Source: Unio delphinus (taxonomy: Eukaryota > Mollusca > Bivalvia > Unionida > Unionidae). Taken from it: a stretch of DNA of 64,000 nt. The notes beneath the pieces were generated by a model. The model did no database searches. It saw nothing but the letters and a program-made list of their open reading frames with translations, and was not told the DNA's origin. This document shows, in pieces, positions 1-13,447 of this stretch; position 1 is the first letter of the stretch, and each line of letters begins with the position of its first letter. Both the position numbers and the translations under genes were made by a program. The stretch is taken from contig JAQISU010000081.1 of NCBI GenBank assembly GCA_029339505.1, positions 21,849,501 to 21,913,500 on the forward strand. Direction: 5' to 3'.

Positions 1-1908
1 TGATTTTTTTGTGAAAGGGATAATACAAAGAACCCTTCTCATCACTATTTGCTTGGCATGGCTTCATGCATAAGTGTTTGTGTTTGGAAACCACCGTCAG
101 GACAAGATGGGCATACAAATGCCATAATTAGATGAGAAATGCTGAAAATTTAAGGTGTTTTCAATATTAAGGTAAATGATAAGTGATGTGACAAAAATAC
201 AGGGCTCCTTTATAAAGCCGTGCTTTGGAACCAAAGTTAACTGCTTGGACAATCAGGGGCCATAACTAGAAGTTTAATACTTGTAACTAAGATTTCAACT
301 GACCAGAATAAAACTATGTGATCAGGTTGAGCCACATTAATTTCTATATAAACCCTAGGAACTACTTTATATAAATAAGTATAAACAGAATCATATGCAA
401 ATTAACCAATGTAAACATTCAAATAGAATAAATGCTTTATGCCTTCTGAATGAAACAAAATGTAGGTTCCCCCCTTCTTTTAATTTTTTTTTTGGAATAA
501 ACTGATTTTGATAGAATAAAAAACAAATCTTTGTAATTTTTTTCCTGAAAATAACATTCTTTTTCTTGACTATATTTGATATAAAACTAGACAAAATTGT
601 TGCATATATGTTAGGTCAAGGTCTTAATGTATCTTATTTCTGCATGCCATTATTCTGTCCAAAATGGCAGATTCTGAATATTTTTACAACATCTGACATA
701 TCATAAATTTTATACATGAATATATGGACACACTGACCCATCAATACCTGATGTGTTCTCTTACATGATTGCTATTTCACAAACTGAGGCGTCAAGCATT
801 CTGAATGAACCAGCTTAACTTTAGTCACTTGCCAGTTGAACAGCAGGATGACCACAAACCAAAATGCTGCAATTCTCTCAAAGAGAAAAGATGACCAGAA
901 ATCAAAATGATTTACAAGAGTAAGATTTCTTATGTAGACACCTGTCTCAGAGGTGGATAAGTCAAATCTACGACGAACAATATTTGAGATATGATACTTT
1001 CACTTGGGGGTGGGGCTGTCCAAAGATACATTATGACCCTTGGACTCTTGATTTTACAATGTAAGATGCAGACCCTGTGTAGTTATGATGAGACGGAGTG
1101 GGAGATTCCCCCTCTCCTCCACTGTAACTGTCAGGACCGATGTGTTACTTTGTAAGATCATTGTATCCCACCTCTATAACAATTTACCGATAGTCTTCAT
1201 TTGTAAGGAAACCCTTTAGTTAGCCTATCCTATTAATACACAAAATAGTTCTAAAAATAAAACTGGTAACTCATAAGTTTGGATAACGAACTGGCCAAAT
1301 CATGCTGGATTCACCCATGAAAGCAACAAATCCTCAAGTCATTTTCTTTTGTTGAACAGAACAAACCCTTTGCTCTGAATATTGAGTTTCCACTCAGGAT
1401 GCATGAATCCATTTGGATAAGGTATATTATATGATAATACTCTGGGTTGTTCACAAATGTATATTGGCTACAACTGGTGGAATTTTTTTTATGTTGACAG
1501 TTATTACTTGTATGTTTTTGAAGGAGAATTCCCTGTTCTATACACAAAAATGGGCCAGTGATTACGACAAATATTCATTATGCTGAAATAAGTCTCCAAA
1601 ACTGATATGAAATATTTTTAAAAAAGTAAAATAAAAATAAACTGATTAATAAAACTACAAGGAATTGCAATTCTAAACATTTCATATTGCAATTTCTGTG
1701 TTTACTGTGATATAAACTGTCAACTGCTGAAACACACAGCTAACATAATGCCCCTGGGCAATTTTTACTATTTGATCAGCAACTGGCAAACGCAGAAAAC
1801 AATGACATTAAATTCTTAAATCAATGCAAACTGGTATCATAATATATCTTTCTGCTAATACATGTACTAGATGAAGTTTGTAAATTCTGATTCATCACAA
1901 AAACAATG
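1..1908. other. no recognisable feature
   Basis: A+T-rich unique-looking sequence. I saw no exon with family similarity, no SINE head and no tandem array here. It may lie in a FOXRED2 intron or 3' flank, as the gene runs leftward. Confidence 0.5.
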
Positions 1909-2035
1909 TCATGGAGTAATGTAAAGTACTCAATGTCATGTGATAAAGCTACATAAAAATTTCATGGAGTAATGCAAAGTCCTCAATGTCATGTGATAAA
2001 ACTACATAAGAATTTCATGGAGTAATGCAAGTCTT
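1909..2035. repeat. 53-bp tandem repeat, 2.4 units
   Basis: TCATGGAGTAATG starts at 1909, 1962 and 2015, with CTCAATGTCATGTGATAAA in each full unit. Confidence 0.9.
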
Positions 2036-2236
2036 TAATATTATTAAAGAAAAGTATTGTGTTCTCTGCAAGCAGCAGCTCATGACAGTAATATTAAATA
2101 CAGTTATAAACATTCATATCACATAACCATTCATATAACATAACCATTAATACATCATTTATTACGAGGATCTGCTCCACTGACTCATGAATAAAATACC
2201 ACATATTCTGTAGATAATTTATTAAACTGCTGATAT

Positions 2237-2557
2237 GCATGTGCATGTGTGATTTGGAATTTTAATGTAGCTTTAAAACAAATTCAGTCATGTTGCTACG
2301 ATGTCTGCAGTGTGGCAGTTTGTAAGGATGTCTAGCACTGGGGCATAATACTGCAGACATGCAGCATGATGTCCCACCCAGTCACATTATCCTGACACCA
2401 GGTCAACCAGTCCTAACACTAGCCTCTTAATGCTGAGTGCCAAGCAAGGCATCTGTTAGTACTATTTTTGTAAGTCTTTAATATGATTCTGCTGGGGTTC
2501 AAACCCATGACCTGCGTCCAAGGCAGATGCTCTAACCACTAGGTTACTGGAGTGGTT
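2237..2557 (-). mobile_element. SINE-A, full length, tRNA-derived
   Basis: Read on the minus strand it starts with a tRNA-like head: an A-box-like CCTAGTGGTTAGAGC near 2545-2531 and a B-box-like GGTTTGAACCCC near 2500. A body shared with the copy at 8883-9210 follows. The insertion is flanked by a perfect 12-bp target duplication AACTGCTGATAT at 2225-2236 and 2558-2569, so both ends are defined. The family name is local to this annotation. Confidence 0.88.
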
Positions 2558-3159
2558 AACTGCTGATATAAAATGTTCCCTATAGTTAGTGTTAACTTTG
2601 TAATGTACCTATTACAAAAATACTGCAAAGAGTCCAGAATATTTAATGATCATGCAGTAATTTATTCCTTGTTAAAAATGATGCAATGCCTTTAAAGTAG
2701 CTGTGTTTACATATTTCCAAGAGAATTAACCAGTTTACCAAATTCCATCTCAATCAATTCATATCTGTTTTCAAAAGAAACTAAAAATATGTTAATAGAA
2801 CTTAATTCCTCACCATATTGCTTGAGAAACTGACATAAATTCAAAACTAACTTGTGACAGACATATGTATGAATAGATGGCCAATGAGAACACTATATAC
2901 CCCACTCACATTTGCTGAACATAAAAACCCAAAATTTGGATGAAATACTCATATAAAGAATTAGCGGTTTAGAGGTCCAATGCTTCACTATATCTGCCTT
3001 TATTTTTGTTATAATTATTTATGTTCTTTTATCAGCTGGAATATCTTCAAATATTTTTAGCTTTATAAACAGATGAAGCATCAATATCCCAGATTTTATT
3101 ATTAATGTATTACAGTGACAGCTGATTTGGTGTTTAACAGTAAATGAACACATGAAAGG

Positions 3160-3292
3160 TTATTTGTTGAGCATTTAGAGCTAGATGACTTTTCCCAAGA
3201 CACAACATTGTAGTTAGGTATGGGCTGGATTTAAAACTGCATCGTTCTGTTCAGGAGTCTGGCAAACAAACCACTGAGCCACCATGGCTACT
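3160..3292 (-). mobile_element. tRNA-like SINE fragment of a third family
   Basis: On the minus strand it begins GCCATGGTGGCTCAGTGG, an A-box-like start. It continues to a B-box-like TTTTAAATCCAGCCC and then TGTTGTGTCTTGGGAAAAG, which resembles the TGTCCTTGGGCAAGGCACTT core of V-type SINEs. It is diverged and has no visible target duplication. Confidence 0.45.
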
Positions 3293-3329
3293 ATAATAAG
3301 GTCAACACATTTTTTTAAACGTATATCTG

Positions 3330-4190
3330 ATTTAATTTATATATTTAATTTAAGGTAACTGTTTCTTTGTTAGTTTTACATTTTTAATTTTTTTTCATTA
3401 CATGTTATTAATGTAATTTTATTTACTGGAGATGATATTTTCCAGAAATTCAATTCAGTTTTTTTCAAAAACTAAAATTAGGAATATTGTATCCAAGTTG
3501 ACCTAGTTCCTCTCCTTAATTCTTGATTTTGATGTAAACAACATTTTTCATTTTGTTCATAGTGCAAATTTCATATATAGTGAAATTGAGGCTGTACTTA
3601 TAGTATGTGACTTTAAGATGTAAACATGATCGTGTGACCATCAATTTCACAATTTCCAAAACTGCATCTTATTTTAGTGTATAACCTTTCTTTACAAAGA
3701 AGTTAGTCAGTCTAGGCTTTCAACACTTTGATCTCATGTGTTTACTTCTGTTGTGACCAGTTTTTAAGTTATATGTTAATTTTTGTTTCAGATTATATGA
3801 ATTCTAAAAGAACAATTTCTCAAGAAATATTAAAATACTCATACAGAATTCTTGGACAAAGTCATTTCTTGAAATTTAATTCGGATTTCACACCGAAGTG
3901 TTATTCTTCTGGTACTACAAGCAACAGTAGACACAACAGTACCATACATGTTACAACATACGTCATTGCCTTCCATCTTGGATTTTCATCGGGACTCTAA
4001 CTTGAATTCATAAGAACATTTCATTTGTAGGATTTCTAAAATTTAATTTGTGGATTATTTTTGGATTTGATTTTTAAAACTGTAAGTTCATTTTTTTCAT
4101 GTTTACATTGTTCTTCCATGAAAATAAATTAATTATTAAATTTTACAAAGCTTGTTGTTTTCACGTTTTCTTTGTTACTGTTTATTAGAG
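3330..4190. repeat. dispersed repeat of about 0.86 kb, copy 1
   Basis: Its first part (TTTGTTAGTTTTACA..., CATTACATGTTATTAATGTAA) matches 30310-30482. Its second part (GTGACCAGTTTTTAAG, GAATTCTTGGACAAAG, TTGTGGATTATTTTTGGATT, CAAAGCTTGTTGTTTTCAC) matches 34370-34800, in the same order and orientation. The short open frame at 3728-4000 is part of the repeat and is not supported as a gene. Confidence 0.6.
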
Positions 4191-7069
4191 CCAAAACACA
4201 TACCAACATATCTGGAAAGAGATCAATGACTAAAAGAATAAAAAACATTATTAAACAGAGAAAATGGGTTTAGGGTCTGTTTCTCAATAGTTGTTTTAAT
4301 CAAGGTTTAAAAGCCAAACAATAAGGACGCATTGGTCTCCTCAAATTGGTACTTTAGACAGACATAAAATCCAAGAGTAATTAGATTAAACAGAAATGAT
4401 ATCCATTTGTGAAGTAAACTAAAACATAATGCTGTCATTTCTAGTATTTACTCCTTCTATACATTTCTTATTTGCAAGCAAAGTATCTATAACAACCAGT
4501 ACATAAGGGCCATGCTGCAGAAGCACTTCTTGAAAGTGATTAATTTCAACTTGGCCTAGACAGGATACTAAAAATTAGCTTTATTTCCCATAAGGATTTC
4601 AAGTTATAATGTTTGTTTCATGTGTTAAAAACAATTTTAACAGGCCTTTGTCATGTTCCTTTGTGTGCTGTGAAGTTAATACAAAATTGCATCTGTTGTT
4701 CTTTAAAGGGACTCTGGAGATTTGTCAAATAACGATCACTTCAGCTGAGAACTGATAGATAATCAAAGCTGTCAATGAGACTAATAATTCTAGCCAAGAA
4801 GTAATATAATAAAAGAAATTTCAAGGGAATAGAGCTATTTCCATCACAGAATTTGAATTATATTTGCTTGTTTTTATCATGTATAAACCCTACCACTACA
4901 ATTAACACAAATATTCATTTGACAGCGCATTATGACAGCTGTGAGTCTTGGCTGTTCACAGTGTGGATTTACATGCAGGCACATATGGTATCTCTTTTTG
5001 TATGCAGCAGACTTGGTATATAGTGGAGACTATGTTCAAGATATATAGTTGTTGTTGTGTTTGGTTAAAGGCCATTTGCAGGATATGAAGGTATACATGG
5101 CTGTCATTATATTTGGTGGAGGAAGAACTCAAGAAAACCATGGGAAGAACCACTGACCTATGGGAAGCTATTGGCAAGCTTTCTTATACATCCACAATGG
5201 CTGAGCCAGAAACTTAAATCCATGTGGACAAAGGTGACATGTATATGATCTGTAAAGGTGAGCAACTTTGAGCACTTCGACACCCTAGGCCCCTGTTCAA
5301 TTTTGACCATTCTGACACCCAGGGTCCCTGTTTAAGATATACAAAAGAACCCTAACAAAGCAAATCCCATGCAAGGGAAAAATCACTTTCTGAAATGTTG
5401 GAATATTCACCTTTAAAAATTTATACTTTGATGTAATGAAGGGTCCAAATAATCCCAAATCACTTGAAAATATATAAATAGTTTGCACTGTCTTGCATGA
5501 CTCTTAATTGATAAAATACCCAGAAGTAAGGAAAAGTTAAGTCTAGGAAAAGTTTAGTTGCTTATAAAGTTATAGCTGAATATTGCACTGGCATTTTAAA
5601 ATGAGGGCAAAATGTGGATTCAATCTATTCATCCACTAATGCATCCATTTTCAGTGTTGTCAACACAATTATGCAAAACTGTAGTATCATTAAGTTTTTG
5701 TGGTCTACCAATTGTTCTGAGTTTTGTTGCTGCCCCAAACCATGAATTTATGGATAACAAAGTTTAGCCACATGTGATAACAAATCAGCCTCCACCCAAT
5801 GCTGGTACTGTTTAATTCCTGGAGATCAACAAAGCTATTTCATAAATCAACATCATTTCTGTAATTTGGTAATAAATGATATTTTACATGTGCTTCTTTT
5901 ATTTAACCTCCCCCTAAAAAGACATCTGATACTTTTTATTTAGGTTCCAATCTACACATATCTATATGGTATCAGGTAATTTCTACTCAATGCCTTAAAT
6001 CAATAGGTTTTGACACAAGTTAGGATAGAGACAAACCAGAAAAACATAGCTGCCATATTCACAGACAGTGTTTTTTGAGACACAAAAAGTGTGTTTTGAG
6101 GTCCCAAGGAAGGTCAGTGCACATGACCAAAAAAAGCCATGTCACTGAATCAATAAAAATTTATCTTTTTAAATATGCCTATAGAAATATATTTGAAATC
6201 AGAATACAAGAAAATGCCATGTATGTCTTCTTCAAGGCATTAATTACACTTACAAAAAAAGAAAATAGTTGGTAGACTTAGCATAGTTGAAACTCATCAC
6301 CATACACACAGACGAACACTCAATCATAATGACACATCAAATAGAAACATACATAAAGTTTGTTTTTAAAATTGACTGGATGGCAAAATATAGGCTTAGT
6401 TAGATGCAGTTTTGCTACTCTCAGTAGTTCAGTATGGGGTTTGAAGGTAATGCAAGTGTCATTAGTGTTCACCTTTGCACTCACTAGAGACTGGATGATA
6501 TTGTAATGTCCAAACTCTAATCTAATCCAGGTCAGTACCGATTTGTTGACCATAACATCTGCCTTGTCAAAACTGTATCTGATGTTGCTTGACCACATAT
6601 TATGCCTGTCTCAGTAGAGAAATGAATATACACCACAGCTGGGGCCGACCATTTCATTTAGGGAAGAGAGAGGGGACATAATATTTTAAAGTTTCATGGG
6701 GCTATAAATTTACATGTAATATAGCTGTGATAAAAAAAAAAATGTCCAGTATGGGTGTGAATGTTCTGTCAAAACAAATCAATCTGTTTCATGGCTAAAA
6801 TCGTCCTATTGCTGTTTAAACAGATGTCATACATTCCAGAATGACTTGTGTTGCTATTTTGTTAACAATATATGCACAGAATGAAATGTTCCCCCATGCC
6901 ACTGTGCTTAATGAAGTAAAACTTCTCAACTAGGATTTCTGAACTTTTTGCTGGGCTTTGCTTGATTTGCTGATTTTATTGCCTCCTGAATCCTCTTTTT
7001 TTTTTTTTTAAAAATCACACTATTTAGACAAATGAAAAAAATAATCTTTTGCATTCTATTTATGGAGTA
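4191..7069. other. mostly featureless, with one SINE-B
   Basis: Apart from the SINE-B at 5050-5295 I recognise nothing. Short open frames (6075-6275, 6320-6598) have no domain, repeat or splice context. Confidence 0.5.
5050..5295 (-). mobile_element. SINE-B, diverged
   Basis: The minus strand shows the head GGGGCCTAGGGTGTCGAAG near 5293, the AAGCTTGCCAATAGCTTCCC block and the TTCTTCCTCCACCAAATATA block. Many substitutions indicate an old copy. Confidence 0.75.
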
Positions 7070-7081
7070 AAACCCAACATT

Positions 7082-7325
7082 AGGGGTCCTGAGTGGCCAT
7101 GTGGTCTAAAGCACTTTCTGTTACGGATCACTGCCATCTCACATCTATGTTTGTTCGAATCTTAGATTTGGCTAATTTAGTTATATGAGAAAGCTTGCCA
7201 GTAGTTTCTCATGGGTCGGTGGTTCTTTCTGGGGGTTTCCCGGGTTCTTCCTCCACCAATAATACCGGCCGCCATGTATAGCTTATCGTGTGCTGAAAAA
7301 TGGCATTCAACCCTACAACAACAAC
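7082..7325 (+). mobile_element. SINE-B, full length, tRNA-derived
   Basis: The head GGTCCTGAGTGGCC (A-box-like) leads to a B-box-like GTTCGAATCTT. The conserved body follows: GAAAGCTTGCCAGTAG, GGGTCGGTGGTTCTTTC, TTCTTCCTCCACCAATAATA, CCGCCATGTATAGC, then ACAACAACAA at the end. A perfect 12-bp target duplication AAACCCAACATT flanks it (7070-7081, 7326-7337). Confidence 0.9.
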
Positions 7326-7794
7326 AAACCCAACATTGCTGCAGTTTAGGAACTTGCCAATAGTCTTTACTATTTACAGCTTGAACAGCCTCATTCATGA
7401 TGTGGTATAAATTTTGTTCTTCAACATGCATCTAGCATCTCTTTGATTAACCAATGAATTAAAACAAACTTGGGGTTGTTCCACTTTGTGAACTTTACCT
7501 ATGCAAATCAGCATAATGGACTCCCCCACAACACTTATCAAAGGACTTAACATGTCACTCTATCTATTGTCATCTGATTAAGTAGTAGGTGAAATAGTGG
7601 TTGTTTATACCCCACCTCTTTGCCTTATAATTCCTGCTTTCGCAATTAACTGTATAAACAGACCAAGGGTAGTTTCACATGACCTCTGAGCTGGACTGCT
7701 TACCATTTATACATGCTACATGTTATGGGTATTACTTAAGTCAAGTTTTTTTCCTTGATAATTATTGAAAATCATGTTTTTTTAAATACAATAG

Positions 7795-9900
7795 TGTCAG
7801 TGGGTTGGGAGTTTTTAGTATGACGTTGCGTGCTATGGCAGATTTGGAAATAGCATAATGTACTTGTGAAGTGCCAAATTTTCGGTCGACCTATTAATAA
7901 ACCATTAGTTGTGGCCAGCTAGCCATTAGTTAGATTTAGGAGACACATCGTGCAAGAAGGCTAGCCGACCGCTGGACTAATTGATACATTGTTTATACAG
8001 GGGCCAGTACTGACAGATGGTGTCCTTGTAAAGGGTCATTTTATCACGAAAATGTCAGAATTGAGAGAATACAGAGATTTTGTTACTTAAAACCAAAGCA
8101 TGGCATATTGCTCATGACGTAAGCGACTTTTAGAGGGAAGCGGGAGACAATACATTAGATTCTGATTTGTCGCGGTTAAATAAGGGGTGTGTTTTACACG
8201 AGAAATCTTTAGAACATAATATCTTACTAGCTAAATTAGAATTTAGTCTGATTTGTTCCTGTGTGAGGAAAGAGGTGTAGAATTATTATTAGTAGGACTC
8301 CAGCTTGTATTTTAGAAAAGTACATCCGTAAAATAACCGACCAGGGGAAAAACCGCCCAAAACAACGGTTGAGTGACATGCAAAAACACAAGGTCTGCAT
8401 GATTTCGTTTGATACATTTGTATATTTGGTTTTACTGGATACACTTGTATAATAATGTGTTTTGTATTATGAATCAGAATTCTTACCTTAATTCTTAGTT
8501 AAGAATGACTTAGTGTTAATTTATGTGTCGTAAAAACACTATGCTGAGTTATGGATAGGAAGTGTTACGTTAATTCTTGAACTTATCATATTCTTTGAAT
8601 AATGATTGTGTTCTAAGAATTTAATGTATTAAATTAGTTACTGATTTACAAGAAAACATGTGAATTCACAGAATTTTGATGTCATAGATAATTTAGCGAC
8701 AGTGTATACGATTCAACGTCTCGCTTATGTAAGACGTTAATGTAGCATGTCAAGGCAAAACGAATTAACAAATGGTTAAACTACCTTTATTTGAGGACAT
8801 GTGTAGTTAATTACTAGCTGTAAAATTGTTTCACTGATAGAAATATCTGATTGTTCGAACCAGGAATAACGGACAGTCTTAGAACCGCTCCGGTAGCCTA
8901 GTGGTTAGAGCGTCCGCCCCGGAAGCGGGAGGTCGTCGGTTCGATCCCCGGCCGAGTCATACCAAAGACTTACAAAAATGGTACTAACAGCTGCCTCGCT
9001 TGACGCTCAGCATTAAGAGGTTAGTGTTAGGACTGGTCGGCCTGGTGTCAGGATAATGTGACTGGGTGAGACATCATGCTACATGTCTGCGGCATGATGT
9101 CTCAGTGCTAGACATCACTATAAACTGCCTCACTGCAGACATCGTAGCGATATGACTGAAAAATTGTTAAAGCTACGTTAAAAATCCTAATCAAACAAAC
9201 AAACAAACAAACGGACAGTCTTAGCTATTACCAGTGTAAAGAGAGACTTAGGTTGTTTTAATTTTCTTTTGGAAGGAAGAAAATAGCTTTTTGGGAAGAC
9301 GTGAAGATGGAAATAGAGACACACACATTGGAAAAAAAGAATTGAGAGGTGTATACAAAGATACAGTGGACAAGTCTGAGTTCAAGCAGAACATCCACGA
9401 GATCAGAGTATATCGAGGGGAACAGACTTCTGGAACAACATTGGATTGAACAGAGAATGTGGTTCGAGAATAACAGGTTTTGAAAATCGAACAAAGCATT
9501 GACTTCAATTGTGACACTCGATCCTATGATGATTTTTAACTATCAGTAATAGAACGGCTAATTTGTTTAATTCTATTTCAAATCTATTTGTAATTCGGTG
9601 AAAGTTTATTTCTAAACTGCGTGTATTCCTAAGGAAAGGAAATTTTATGATTGTGTATGTATTTGATTAAATTATTTATTTATCTTTACGGGGGCTTGGA
9701 CTTATTTTGTTCAATATACCAGCTCAGGTTACCATATACATTCTCTTACATGAACCAGGCAATTATACCGAGGATGGTCATCTCTTAGATAACAAGTATT
9801 AAAGGGGAGTAGGTTGTAGTATTATTATTGTATGTTGTGCAATACCCCTTGACAAAGTGGGACGTAACACTTACCCTTTGACAAGTGGGGCTTACACAAT
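7795..9900. mobile_element. possible LTR retroelement remnant or solo LTR
   Basis: This block keeps many CpGs (GGTCGACC, AGCGGGAG, CCGACCGC), unlike its surroundings. Within it, 8563-9869 begins TGTTACGT and ends ACGTAACA, an 8-bp perfect inverted terminus of LTR type, spanning about 965 bp once the SINE-A insert is removed. Flanking 5-mers (GGAAG, CTTAC) do not match. At 9850-9895 the motif TTGACAA(A)GTGGG...TAACA/TTACA is repeated. No protein remnants seen. Confidence 0.4.
8883..9210 (+). mobile_element. SINE-A, full length, young copy
   Basis: The tRNA-like head at 8886-8960 carries an A box (TAGCCTAGTGGTTAGAGC) and a B box (GGTTCGATCCCC). It is followed by the same body as the 2237-2557 copy and an (AAAC)n tail. 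A perfect 14-bp target duplication ACGGACAGTCTTAG flanks it (8869-8882 and 9211-9224). Many CpGs remain intact, unlike the other copy, which suggests a recent insertion. The head resembles a tRNA but is continuous with the SINE body, so it is not annotated as a tRNA gene. Confidence 0.9.
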
Positions 9901-10552
9901 ATTATACGATTAACACTCATGACCCGCGAGAATCTGACAGTACTCAACCAATAATGTTAGTGAAAATAAAAGAAAGAATAATAAATGATACTAGAATATG
10001 GAAATTTGGGCTAATACCTGCTCAAATCGATACTTCATTCAAGTATAACTGTTGTCAAAAATTTACATTCTCATGAAAGCTTATCTCATTTTATCCAAGC
10101 ATTCTTTATCAAAATGAACAACATATAACTTTAAAATACCATAATGCCTGAAGCTCAAACACTTGGTATATATATTCCTTGAGCAGAGTACTAATGTTCA
10201 CACTTCAATGATTTTTTTGGTGAGGGAAAAAAACATCAAAATTATTTTTAAAAAGTCTGCTGGTACACAAATTATAATTAGGTAAATAATCCTGATTCTA
10301 CTGATTCAAATTTAACAAGACCACCATTATCAAAATCAAGGATAAATAGATTCAATCTTTCACACATTTTCAAGTCAGTGGTAATTAATCATTCTGCATG
10401 AATTGGCTTGAATGATAAAATTTTATGTAAAGTCGAGCCGCTGAAATTGGTTTGTACATGATGAGGCAAGCTCAAACAAAGTTTTGATTCCATTGTTTTT
10501 CAATTTAGTTATCTTCTCTGCACTTTGATGGGCTTAGAACACATCAAATGTT

Positions 10553-11067
10553 GACACTGCTTGCAAACTGCATTAAGTTAGTGGCAGCTGGTCATAGTTT
10601 TTAGAACACTGACACTGCTTGCAAACTGCATTAAGTTAGTGGCAGCTGGTCATAGTTTTTAGAACACTGACACTGCTTGCAAACTGCATTAAGTTAGTGG
10701 CAGCTGGTCATAGTTTTTAGAACACTGACACTGCTTGCAAACTGCATTAAGTTAGTGGCAGCTGGTCATAGTTTTTAGAACACTGACACTGCTTGCAAAC
10801 TGCATTAAGTTAGTGGCAGCTGGTCATAGTTTTTAGAACACTGACACTGCTTGCAAACTGCATTAAGTTAGTGGCAGCTGGTCATAGTTTTTAGAACACT
10901 GACACTGCTTGCAAACTGTATTAAGTTAGTGGCAGCTGGTCATAGTTTTTAGAACACTGACACTGCTTGCAAACTGCATTAAGTTAGAGGCAGCTGGTCA
11001 TAGTTTTTAGAACACTGACACTGCTTGCAAACTGCATTAAGTTAGAGGCAGCTGGTCATAGTTTTTG
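10553..11067. repeat. 58-bp minisatellite, about 9 units
   Basis: Unit starts GACACTGCTTGCAAACTGCA and ends TAGTTTTTAGAACACT. Units are almost identical; the rare differences are CTGTATT in one and TTAGAGG in the last two. Such uniformity suggests recent expansion. Confidence 0.97.
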
Positions 11068-11612
11068 GTTAACATGTGGAATGATGACATAATCCAAACC
11101 AATGGGAATCTAAGCTGAATTTTTAAGCCACTGTGTTAACGCTCTAATCATCAGAAAGTAACTGATTTGGTAATTTTAGGGACAGTGTTTAAAGGATGAA
11201 ATCATACACATATTTTTTGTAACCAATTAACTTAAGAGTTATTGGCTGCATATGCTTCCATTTGACACTGTGTAAATATCAATGATCATCACAGGGGTCT
11301 GATTTGTGAATTAACCACATTCTTTATTTTGGGTGAATTTGTTGAAATAATTCCATTAAATTAAACACTAACAAATATGCAAACTTTGACAAGCAAACCA
11401 CAAATTTAAATCCCAATGATTTCTAATTTTTTTTATTATTACAAAACCACAAAAATTGAGACCCATGAAAATAAAAGATACAGTATTAGTCCAGAAATGC
11501 CATGTAAAACATTAGACAGCAATTGTCAATACATTTTTGCAGACAGAAAGCAGGTCCAGACACATCATTTTCACTTTGCAGGAAAATTCCTGACTACATG
11601 TCAAATTGTAAA

Positions 11613-11616
<4 letters not shown>

Positions 11617-11663
<47 letters not shown>
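11617..11663. repeat. (ATT)n microsatellite near a FOXRED2 splice donor
   Basis: About 16 ATT units, starting roughly 43 bases into the intron after the FOXRED2 exon at 11706 (gene strand: AAT repeats). Confidence 0.97.
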
Positions 11664-11705
11664 TATATTATTATCAACATTGTAAAACTGATAAAAAGTG
11701 GTTAC

Positions 11706-11944
11706 CCATCGGAAGCCTGTCAAAGTAATATAAACAGGGATGAAGGAAGTTGGAATTATGGGCATCTGAAGGATCTCCAGTTGCTCTGTCCAGTCTGAAG
11801 ATGTCATTGCCTGGAGCAGAAAACTCTTCTCCATATTGCAAATTGATCACCATGACATTCTCTGCCTCACGACCAGTCTTTTCTGGCAACTCGTGAAGCA
11901 GGTTTATAGGAAATTCCTCAAGGTAATCAAACTCTGTATTATTT
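11706..11944 (-). CDS. FOXRED2: FOXRED2 internal exon (last one visible)
   Basis: A 239-bp exon from a CTGCAG acceptor to CCGATGG|GTAACC. It reads NNTEFDYLEEFPINLL, then VMVINLQYGEEFSAPGNDIF and NSNFLHPCLYYFDRLP, matching the C-terminal half of FOXRED2 (the FLHPxxYYxxxLP motif). The expected following exons, about 100-150 residues including an ER-retention tail in the known family, were not found between 1 and 11700 and probably lie outside the window. An (ATT)n tract starts about 40 bases into the downstream intron. Confidence 0.9.
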
Positions 11945-13447
11945 CTGCAGATAAAAGAAAAATTCTATTAATATGTTCTTGTCAAGTCTGTTATTTGAAA
12001 AGGTTTTTACAGTGCTAATAAGGAATGGTCATTTTTAGGAAAATAACTGAAAGGACTTTTTGTTACATTTGTCTATATGTGCACAATGAGGTGACTCATT
12101 TATATTTTCAGCGACTGTAAATCTTCACAGGACAATTTAGTATTTCACAGAAAATACTGAGTTAAAATCTACATGGTGCTAACACTAATAATGTTTTTCA
12201 AGATATCCTAACTTGAAAGAAAAGTGTGATATATTTGAACTGAAAGCCTATTTTGCTAAAAGCTCCAGCTAGAAGGTAATTTATTGCCCCTGCCCCAACA
12301 CTCACTTACCTGGTCTATTAGACTTAGGTATCTTCTGTCATTCCTCTCAAACTTAATTTTACTTTTGACACAAGAAAAGAGTCCACATAACACTATGTCT
12401 TACCATTTTAGACTTCAAATGCCTTTTTTAATTGTTAAGATGTTTCCTTACTCAGAGTTTAAGTATTTTAAAGTCTGAAATTTTTGGAATTATCACATAG
12501 CTTCATCAGTGACTACTGCTGATCATGTGACTTAATGGTCACATATGAGACCGGTTAAGATGGGTGGTATTTCAAGCCCCTCATCCCTCTTCAGTGTTGG
12601 CCTATACTATTATATTTTATTTGCCTTCCTTTCATGTGTGTTGTCCTCAGATGTGATGACGTTAGTATAAATGTGAATGATGGAATGTCGCTTTTTACTA
12701 CAATGTAAATGTATTACATGAGACTCCCTACTGATTTCTAACACTGCTTATTTCATCAATATAGTCATTTGTTCAGTTACTACATTTGATACAATAAACC
12801 ACACCACATTTTTTCAAATTTTCAGTTTTGTCCTTTACATATATAAGTTGTTCTCTTATAAAAATGTAGTGTTTTGGGGTGGTAAAACTAATTTTAATTA
12901 TGCAATACTTACCTGTCACTATTGCTGAACTATCTATCTTCATACCGAAATATACCTTCCTTATGATGTGAATACATCTTCCCAGACTGGAGAAAACGTC
13001 AGTATGATCTTTTTACCTTTGGAACATCATTCCTTCGCTGGCTATGTGCAAAAAGTAGATAGATGTACCTATATGTCATCATTTTACAGACAACATATAT
13101 GGACAGGAGGTGTGGAAGAGATTTTCTATCTACCCTCGATGATGTAACATTTGTAGCCTTCCAAAAGGAAACTACTTGGTGAGGTGATGGTGGGACGGTC
13201 CAGTAGTCCATGGGGGCACAACAACCCAAGGTCCCTGCGGTGGAAGGCCTCTAAGGGTTCATAGGTATAATCGGGATGGAGGAGGGGGGAGAAGGGGAAG
13301 CTCAGTTCTGACCCTTTCCACAAACTGTAAGGTCAATGAGTAATAGATGGACATGACATCATCTTCACTCTGTGCATCATAGGTGCAATGTGTTGACTCC
13401 CTAACAGAAGGGGCCAAAACACTGCCAGAGGCACAATATGTATTGCG
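11945..13447. other. FOXRED2 intron, unannotated part
   Basis: Intronic sequence between the exons at 11944 and 14681. It includes one occurrence (12895-12960) of a short dispersed motif, ACTTACCTGTCACTATTGC, also seen near 19733 and 20029. Nothing else was recognised. Confidence 0.6.

Noticed and set aside
8886..8960. Possible tRNA gene with good A and B boxes
   Set aside because: It is continuous with a SINE body, an A-rich tail and a 14-bp target duplication, so it is a SINE head.
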